In this document: piece by piece, positions 56,111-64,000 of the stretch
Numbering within the stretch: the first letter of the stretch is position 1
Layout: the number at the start of each line of letters is the position of its first letter
DNA from: Rhizoctonia solani
Lineage: Eukaryota; Basidiomycota; Agaricomycetes; Cantharellales; Ceratobasidiaceae
Assembly: GCF_016906535.1 (NCBI RefSeq)
Contig: NC_057381.1
Span: 1,736,001 to 1,800,000 of the forward strand
DNA: 64,000 bases
Direction: 5' to 3'
Notes under the pieces: generated by a model
What the model was told of the DNA's origin: nothing
Seen by the model: only the letters and a program-made list of their open reading frames with translations
Database searches by the model: none
Position numbers and translations under genes: made by a program

Positions 56111-57204
56111 GCTTTGATCCAACCAGCAAGCATAAATATTGAATGAAGGGAAGCAATAGCAGAATAAATATTCGTTAATGCCTGTGAATTTGCCATTGAC
56201 TAAGTTTACCACAACTTGTGCGCCTAGGGTGTATATCTCTACAAGGCCCCAAAAATTCCGGGAGCGCTTTGGGACTTGTTATTGTCAGCGAACACCCCGC
56301 AGCGTTCGACATGACGTTCAGAAGTGCTCGTGGAGTGCTCCCGAGTGCTCCCCGAGCAATCCGGATCCGTCGGATCTTAACGAGTAGGTTTCCAAAACCG
56401 GAGCACTCCAGAGCACTTCAGGGTTTTTAGGCACGTAGAGAATTGAAAAGCTCGTAGTGTGGGGGTGAGATTCAAGAGCCTGCGATCATGCGATCCCCAC
56501 TTCTTTTTAAAAAATTCACATTTAAAGAGCTACATACGAACAAGGCAAACCACTTATTCATATGGTCACCAGAATGCATCCGGAAAGAAATGTTTGGAAC
56601 CCTGCCAGGACCAGAGGCCGTAGCTAAATTAATATCTAAGTCGGGAATCAGGAGGCTTGGAGGCCTGCCGGCAGCTGCTCGAACTCCGTAGACTCTTCAG
56701 GCCGCCATATCCTCCACCTTTACGGCCTCACGTAGATAGCCCATATAGCGTCTGTATCGGGTCTCACGCTCCCCCTCCCCCCGGAGTTTTCCTACCTCTC
56801 TTACTCCGTTCTATTTTTATACTATCATATCTTTTTTCTTCACCCCTTCTCTATTGGTGTAGTTTAACTCGGTTTGTGAGCGGTTTGCATTGTTCGCATG
56901 TAGCTCCCGTATAATTATATATGGACGTGTATTAAAAAAAAGATGACCACGTGACTAATTGCTAGGAAGCGCGAGGCGCTTGGCACACAAGTATCCAGAG
57001 TGCCTTCTTCATCCTGAACACCACCTATTATCGACCATTTATCGATTTTTCACGTGGCCAGCATCACCGAATAATCTTATAAGTAAATATACGAGAATAA
57101 AGCTTGGGTTTACCTGGAATTTTGTGCCAAATCGTCCTCCGCTCTGGCAATCTAGTCTGGGGCCTTGCTTATGAGCTTGCTGAATTGACCCAAAATCATA
57201 TAAA
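56111..57204. other. Upstream region of SEC8 with small repeats
   Basis: No gene supported. It contains a cluster of GAGTGCTC/GAGCACTC words (56325-56415), a dispersed repeat (56876-56960), and CACGTG at 56948-56953 and 57051-57056, the latter 150 bp from the SEC8 start. Confidence 0.5.
56876..56960 (+). repeat. Dispersed A-tailed repeat, copy 1
   Basis: GAGCGGTTTG then TTGTTCGCATGTAGCTCCC and an A-rich tail; a similar block lies at 62734-62815 in the same orientation. Confidence 0.5.
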
Positions 57205-60200
57205 ATGTCTCGAACGCCTCGTACGCGCGGCTCCCGCTCACGGGACCGCGGATCTGAGGATTTCTCGCGCTCCAATGGATATACTTATGAAACTCCGCCT
57301 CTCCCTATAACTCGTCCTCTCCAGCCTCGTCCTCGCGTGCCTTCGATCACCGGAGGATACACTAGTGATAGAGACAGAGATAGATTTGGAACATCTCCAT
57401 CCAACAGCCGCATGCACTACGATTCCCCCAGCCGAGCCTCTCCAGCGCCGAGTCGTCCAGCACGATCAGAACGGCGTCCAATAAACTCCGTTGCATCTGA
57501 CTCGTTTAGGCAAACTCATAGTTCAAGACCTTCGATTGATGATGACGCAGATCCTTATGGAGGAGTGGACGCGTTGCCTATTACACAGCCGCAGTTCCAG
57601 GACGACCACGGCGAACCTAAAGCGCTAGGAAGCGTCATATCGGCTTTTCAAATTGCAGGATACCGACATGCTGCTGCGCCGGATAAGGAGAGGGAGCGAT
57701 TGATAGAGCAGACGGATCGAATACGGGAGCGCGAACCTGGGAGGGCGATAAAGGGCCGAAGGGGCACTATTGGAGAAATTGATGGTAAGTGCGAGGGCAA
57801 GGTCTATTTCAAGTCACTTATGAAAAATCAGCGGTCCTTGATCAGATGCAAGACGAATGGGCGTTTGTTGTGGACCCAGATGTTGGTATTTTGCGTCTCG
57901 TCTGTCAGAACTTTGGTGTGACATCTTTTTAGTTTAATCCTGTATCCCTTGCGTTGGCCTTGCTCGACGATTCATCTGTAGGACGCGATTTGGACTCATT
58001 TCGGAGAACCAAAGGAATGTTGGAGAGAGCCTTGAAAGGCACAGTTGACAGTGAGTAGTGCATCATGTATTATATCACATTGATTACCCCTACAGTATTT
58101 AACCATTTTCATAGAACATTATCAAGCATTTGCTGCTTCGCTGCCACACCACAGCAAATTAATAAACCTACTCACGGAGACTCAAAAGCACATCGCGGAA
58201 ACGCGTTCGTGTCTTATTGATGCGCGTGCTGCACTAAGTCATCAGAGGGCGGACTTGGTTCAGTTATGGTCCAGAGGGCAAACTATCGAGGAGATGCTAA
58301 GGATACTAGATGAAATGTATGTCATTCGATTGACAAGTGAGATTTCTCTACTTAAACCGTTGAATGTAACAGAGATCGCCTGAAGAATATACCCGATCAA
58401 TTGGAATCGCTCATGTCTGAAAAGAAACTCCTTCAAGCCGCCTTGTTGCTGGTGCGAAGTCAAAAGACAATCACGAATGCAGAGCTTATGGATATTGGGG
58501 CTTTGACTGATTTAAGGTCGTACCTTAGCGGGCAAGAAACGGTGGGTCCACTGTTTCCACCAGTATTATATTGAACTAAAGTGTCTAGAAAGGCTCTACG
58601 TGACATCATGATTGAAGAACTACACGCTCACCTATATTTGAAAAGTTTCTGGTGCGAGTCTCGATGGGCGGCTTACAAACCTGGTCAAGAATCATGTAAG
58701 TATAGCCGCTTATAATTTACTATTGTGCTGATTTATCATACTCCTTCAAGTACCTGACCTTGGCCCTGGCTCGTCATCGAACGATGAGCTACCAATTATC
58801 TCGCCATTCGGTGCAATGCCACAAGCCCTTGCCAAATATCTAACCGACTTAAATATGCGACCAGTATCAGATGCACCATTCTCAGTTTCAGACGATCCTC
58901 GGCAATCTGTGGTTGAACCACCGGGATCCCGTACTCATTCCCGTAACCCATCTCTCTCCGCTCGTCCTACGTCTGTGGTCGATCCAACACCAACGGTCAA
59001 AACTCCCGACAATATCGAGTCCAACTCATTCCTTTACATCGAGATGTTACTCGAAGCGCTGGCAGTTTTAGGATCTTTGGGTGGTGCGCTTGACACTGTT
59101 AACCAACGTCTCAATGTAGAAATCTTCACGCTTGTTGAGAGTGTGATCTCGGACGTCCACGAAAGAGCAGAATTTGTTAGAAGAGGACTGGAACAATCTC
59201 AACCGGGTGCCGGGAACACAGGGAGTGGCGGAGGAATTTATGTGTTTGTGGGTGAAGGTCCTGGCGCACTGAGACTTGCCGCCCTCGAAGGCGCGGCAAA
59301 GAAAGTGGATCATGAAATTCTGAGGGACTTGTGTTGGACTTTGTACTCCAAGTTAGATGCCGTCGTACAAGGGCTGAGGGTTGTCAGTGAGGTGTCTGAA
59401 AGGATTGCATCTGTGAGTAACCCGTCTAAATGGAATAGATTTAGCTTACTGAATAATGCCTCAGAGACGGGACTTTAAAGACGCTTCGGGAATCAATCCA
59501 GGTCAACTTTTCCCATTGGCGAATGCCTGGAGCTCCATCCGCTCCGAGGTGAGTGGCCTCCTTTATACGAGTGTGTGTTTGTTGAGTGCGGCTAGGTACG
59601 GAATTTGTTGCACGATCAAATCAGCGACGAAGGTAGTGGCGTGACTGCGGGAAGGAATCCAATATCCTCAATCAATGAGATCCTTCGTACTGGTAAATTT
59701 GGCCGAGATAAAACCAAAGTAACAATATCCTCCTCTAAGGCATGGCTATCGCTGTCTAACTCGAATGTTACAGGGAGCTTTCCACTTTGCTGATACGGAC
59801 CCCAAACCCGTTAACCGGGCCCTGCGCACACACGAAGAGGGGATTACTCAGGTTTTACGCGCAACCGTCCCTGGATTAATCACCAGTCTCGCTGGTGAAG
59901 CGAGTGCTGGTACACAATTCACAACGGGGCCTGACGCATCCGAGCACCGTCTTCTTGTTCGTCCCGATGCATTCCATGTGAGCGTGTTGTTCCAACCGAC
60001 TCTCGCGTTCCTAGAGCGCGCGGCAGCATGTTTGCCCGATGGGGTTGCCGAGGGCGTTGGAGGGATGGGCGGGGGAAGTCTATTCCTGGACGATTTCGTC
60101 GTTAGGGTATACTTGCCGCAGCTAGAGGAAAAGGTATCCGACCTATTTCACCAAGCAGTCGGTGGTGAGCGGTCTTCTATGATAAACTGTTAGTTTTATA

Positions 60201-61890
60201 TGACATTTTTGATGTGTTAGGTTTGGACGCTTTCCATGAAGACACGCATTCAGGGCGTATTTCGGAACAGCCTTTGGTCAAAGTTAGTTAGTACTACCTA
60301 CTATACTGGTACATATTTACCCATTTCTCCAGGCCAGTATGCAACTCATGGCACTCATCAACTCCCTATGTATTATGCTCCAAGCCACGCCTCTCCACCG
60401 AGAAAATTATGCTCGGCTCATCTTAGGTGTAATAATTCAATTCTACCAGCGCTGCTATGAGCGATTCCTCGACCTTGTCTCGCGAAGTACATTCAGCGGA
60501 GAAAATAGCAGCATCGCGGCCAAGTGGGCCCAACGACCTGAAGTTGCAGCCTGTCTTGGAGAACTTTATTCGACGCCGGTGAGTCCTTAAATTCGGGTTT
60601 TCTCCTCACCACCAACCCAATAATGCTATAGCTGCATGAAATAAATCAACGTCGAACCTTGTGCAAACAAGAAACCAGAGTCGAATTGACATTCCTTGCA
60701 AATGCGATCGTAGGGAAGGATGATCTCCTCCCACATGTTCGAGATTTGACTGCACTTGGGAGCCTGTATCGCAGTTTGGTATGTTACCGATCTTCCTTCT
60801 CACTTATTATCTAACGCATCAGTAGACCTGGTTCATCACTCAACTCCTGGGAATGAAATTGACACTTAATGATGCACCCGCTACTCTCAACGACCCTCGT
60901 GCGAGCCCCAAACCGCCACCGTCTCCAAGAAGCCCAGCACAAGTCCCCAACTCGCCATTTTCGCCAAGGATTCCGCTCGAAGTAATTCAATCGTCTTATA
61001 TGCCATCTGACTCACTCAGGTTGCCTTTATCGCGTGCTATGGCTCAGTAAGCTATCATATACTCCCTCGAACATGGGCACTTACTACGGCACTTTCAGGC
61101 GGTTCGATGCAATCATGAAAACATACGATCAACTAGCTGAACTCACTCTCAGCACCATCCGTATCGATGTACGCTGTCGCGTCATGCATTACCTCCATAC
61201 AGGGGTTCAATCAGTGGGCACTATCTTTAGTTCAACGAACTCCACTCATTGTTCATACCTAGGAAAACTACCGAATCGATCAAGAATGCAAGCAGCCTGA
61301 TCCGTTTGTTCAAGATCTTAATACAAGTCTCATTGCATGTGACGATGCTATCAACGGTGTTCTGCCAGAGGTAGAAAGGAGGTGAGGGGGAGGATTTACG
61401 ACTTTACTCAAAATTGACACGTGCCAAAGGTTCATCTTCGATGGGATTGGTGGTCTTGTCGAACATCTGCTCGTATCCAACTCCCGGTTCATTCGGTTTG
61501 CCAATGACTTTGGAATCCAGAAGATGCTCAGGAACCTTTCTGCCTTGCGTCAAAATCTAAAGACTATAACCGGATTACCTGAGGATTTTGAACTTTCCCA
61601 AGCGCAGGCTTATTATAACTTGTTCGATTTAGGCCCGACGGTTCGCATTATTTCTATCATCTATCTATGGTTTACTAAGTAGAGGCTTGTAGGCTATGCT
61701 TGAACGGATACGGAACAATCAAGTGTTTGGGTTTGAAGAGTACAAATCAATGCTAAATCTTCAGTGCGGCGTAGATCAAGCTTTGGCGGATAATGTTCGA
61801 CTAAGTGGAGCACCACAGCAAACCTCCGATAGAGAGTATAACGATTACTTGATTGAATTACATGCACTTGCCATCGATGATTGGAATTAG
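57205..61890 (+). CDS. SEC8: Exocyst complex subunit Sec8
   Basis: Subunit of the octameric exocyst that tethers secretory vesicles at growth sites. ATG at 57205 opens a Ser/Arg/Pro-rich N-terminus (SRTPRTRGSRSRDRG). The conserved Sec8 N-terminal block follows: QMQDEWAFVVDPD spliced to FNPVSLALALLDDSSVGRD, then SFRRTKGMLERALKGTVD, HYQAFAASLPHHSKLINLL, and the coiled segment DRLKNIPDQLESLMSEKKLL with AALLLVRSQK. Downstream helical-bundle exons continue (FLYIEMLLEALAVLGSLGGA, FHVSVLFQPTLAFLERAAA, YERFLDLVSRSTF) to TAG at 61888-61890. More than fifteen short introns. No disruption seen. Confidence 0.88.
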
Positions 61891-62334
61891 GGGATTTAGA
61901 TAACGCACCCAGTTATCTCTGACGCTATTATTTCCTGACGCATCTATTGGCAGCTTTTTGTATGATTTTGTATTCTTCTCTTCAATTTTATGATATTTTA
62001 ATCTAGAAATCCAACACTATTCGCATACAGCTCAATTAGCTGCTGATCTACCAAATGTTACTTCGGAGTCTCATACAGTTCTGAAATGTACTCACTTTAC
62101 TTTACTGCTTGAGAGACATATACTTGTCCTTGGGCCGGTACAGCACAAAGGGGGGGGGGGAATACTGGTGCAACGAGTAAGGGATACAGCCAGGACCGGG
62201 AGACGAAGAGAGATGGGGGATGAAGAGGCGGTACGCCGGACCGGAGTGCCGCCGGGGGCCACGCCACAGGTCGTATATGAGTAGAGGTGCGGCACTATGG
62301 CGTGATAAGATCTTGAAAATCAGTATATCAGTAA

Positions 62335-62510
62335 AAGACATCTTTTTTCAGTATAATTTGGCCTGAAAACTACAACGTCAGTATGCTTTCCTCAGTACGA
62401 ATCAGACCAAGAGAGAATTGATATTTAAAGTTAGCATATATTGGCATTGATTTCAGTTTAAATACACATTCTTATTTTTAGTATTTTAACCTTGTACAGT
62501 GGGGTAGGTG
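62335..62510 (+). repeat. Dispersed repeat copy 2
   Basis: Partner of 28718-28885: TTTCAGTATAATTTGG, CTGAAAAC, TCCTCAGTACGAATCAG and later TTTAGTATTTTAACCTTG, in the same order and strand. Confidence 0.5.
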
Positions 62511-62733
62511 GAACTCACAGAAAAACGGGGAAACGAGTGTGATAGTGCCAGCAACAGTGAGCTTGTGCATACCAGAGAAAAAGCGCTAGCTAACAACAAC
62601 TAATCTACGTCAGAATTAATACATGCATAGGCCGTACAACTAAAAGAAGCAGTGTCACAGTTCAGTTGGACCCTTTTTTGGTCGTACAGTTGGTTGTACT
62701 GCTGGCGTTTCATCTATAGATGCACGTGTTGTC

Positions 62734-62815
62734 GAGCGGTTTGTCTTTGTTCGCATGTAGCTCCCCTTCGTCTTTGATAAGAAATATATTTTTAAAAAAA
62801 TAGATGTACGTGTAA
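62734..62815 (+). repeat. Dispersed A-tailed repeat, copy 2
   Basis: GAGCGGTTTG and TTGTTCGCATGTAGCTCCC followed by an A-rich run; partner of 56876-56960. Confidence 0.5.
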
Positions 62816-62991
62816 AATACCCCTAATGTATCCCGTCCTTTGAAACGGCCGAGCACAAACCAGGCCAAGGCCCTCCTGCACGTTTGATTGTCTTGTCGAC
62901 CCATTGGCCATGAAGTTTGAACTTATTTTCTTGTATCCAATTCGTTACTCGGATCCGTGATCAGGGTTAGTTGCCCAAGGTGACAGAATTC

Positions 62992-62998
62992 TATAAAG
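62992..62998 (+). promoter_or_regulatory. TATA box of terminal P450
   Basis: TATAAAG about 90 bp before the ATG at 63082. Confidence 0.45.
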
Positions 62999-63081
62999 CA
63001 GCACGAGGTTTGCAGCATGCATCATTTCTCTAATACATAGGCCAGGTCCCAGGGCGAACTTAGTTCTTCATTGAGTTCCGA

Positions 63082-64000
63082 ATGAGTACCCTCATCAATA
63101 TCTCACTATTCCTCTTCCCATTAGCTGCCTATTGGTACGTGCATAGGCTCATTAGAGCTGGATCTAATACCATATCGTGTCTGCCTGGACCTGTACGTGT
63201 TGTTTACCGACTAAACTCGGATGTCTAGTTGATCGCAACGATGCCCAGAATGGCGGACACTGGCTTTGGGGACATGAACTGGAAGCCCATCAAACCCCAT
63301 ATGAAGGGGCGTACACGAGATGGATGCATCTGTACGGCCTAACCTACAAGATTAAAGGGGCACTGTTTCACCCAGACATTGTGAGTTATAGGCCAATCAG
63401 ATGTTCATCGGGTCGATTCATCACATTGAGCCCTTCTAGCTTGTCATTGGTGACCAAGTTGCACTTCGTGATATACTTGGAAAGGACACTTATTCATACG
63501 GTCTGTGCTCTTCATGCTAGGTTGTTGTCCCTTACATATCCATTGTTCGAGTAGTCAAATCTCCGATAATCCGTGCCCTCATTGAACGTGTCATAGGAAG
63601 AGGTCTTGCCTGGGCAGAGGGTGATGTACATAAACGGCAGCGCCACGAACTTGCGCCTTTTTTTACGTAAGTGACCGAATGATTTGTGTGCTTTGGTGTT
63701 CATATAGCTTACCAGTTGGAGTTCCAGAGCTAAAGCAATTCGCAATATGTTTAATACGGTTAGCACCTGCACCAACATTGGCATTGAGAATCTTGAGTCG
63801 CACATCATCAACAATGCTAGTGATCCAAAACAGGGCCTGACGGTGGATATAATGGAGTCGACAGAGTCAATGACCCTAGATATTACTGGACGTTTTGTGC
63901 TCGACTACGATTTCGAGTCTGGAAAAGGTCCTTTGGCAAATTTCATTAAGCAGACTTGGAAGAAGCAATGTTCTGTTAACCTGCATTGGACGGCTGTACT
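63082..64000 (+). CDS. Cytochrome P450, 5' part (runs off window)
   Basis: Microsomal heme-thiolate monooxygenase of another subfamily than the one at 43679. ATG at 63082; hydrophobic anchor (LINISLFLFPLAAYWYVH); CLPGP hinge, then an intron, then HWLWGHELEAHQTPYEGAY, WMHLYGLTYKIKGALFHPD, LVIGDQVALRDILGKDTYSY, a B-C region RALIERVIGRGLAWAEGD and the C-helix VHKRQRHELAPFFT. This fits the start of Agaricomycete P450s with a WxWGHE motif. The I-helix, ExxR and heme Cys lie beyond the window. Introns are short and in frame; the last visible exon is open to position 64000. Confidence 0.85.

Larger units (their letters stand above)
61891..63081. other. Intergenic region between SEC8 and terminal P450
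   Basis: No gene supported. It holds a G-run (62150-62159), dispersed repeat copies at 62335-62510 and 62734-62815, and TATAAAG at 62992-62998 for the next P450. Confidence 0.5.

Overview
The window looks like a basidiomycete (Agaricomycete) nuclear chromosome. Its genes are cut by many short GT-AG introns of about 45-80 bp, it carries several P450 genes with Agaricomycete-type N-termini, and its repeats are chromodomain Ty3/gypsy elements. The overall gene style, including a TPR/CHAT-type relic, would suit a Rhizoctonia-like fungus; that placement is inference.

Region 1 (1-19391) is a nest of LTR retrotransposons. Element A (+, 1-5998) sits inside the pol gene of element D (+, 5999-8060). 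D in turn sits inside the pol gene of element C (-, 8061-13541). C shares one LTR (12960-13541) with a tandem neighbour of the same family, element B (-, 12960-19391). The right end of B lies inside a P450 gene, of which only the first ~39 codons remain (19392-19509, -). A, B and C are chromoviruses that show a Tf1/sushi-type self-priming signature. A and C also carry a candidate -1 frameshift signal between gag and pol. Copies differ mostly by CpG transitions.

Region 2 (19510-31200) holds the 11-exon gene for glutamate-cysteine ligase (20877-23349, +), with an E-box and a CRE palindrome upstream. It also holds a head-to-head pair of paralogous beta-rich proteins, possibly pore-forming-toxin-like. 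Their promoters and first ~30 codons form a near-perfect inverted repeat, and the left copy carries a nonsense codon.

Region 3 (31201-52695) is gene-dense: a Kelch/coiled-coil polarity protein (Tea1-like, +), the large ribosome-biogenesis factor Rrp5 (-), an intact cytochrome P450 (+), a GMC oxidoreductase with a C-terminal membrane anchor and cytosolic tail (+), and an unrecognised multi-exon gene (-).

Region 4 (52696-64000) has a gene-poor stretch with a decayed TPR/CHAT-type relic and small repeats, the exocyst subunit Sec8 (57205-61890, +), and the 5' part of another P450 running off the window end.

Housekeeping genes (GCL, TEA1, RRP5, SEC8) cover glutathione synthesis, polarity, rRNA processing and exocytosis. 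The P450, GMC and toxin-like genes form an accessory set scattered among them. No tRNA, rRNA or CRISPR array was recognised. Exon borders were assigned by eye from splice signals and reading frame.
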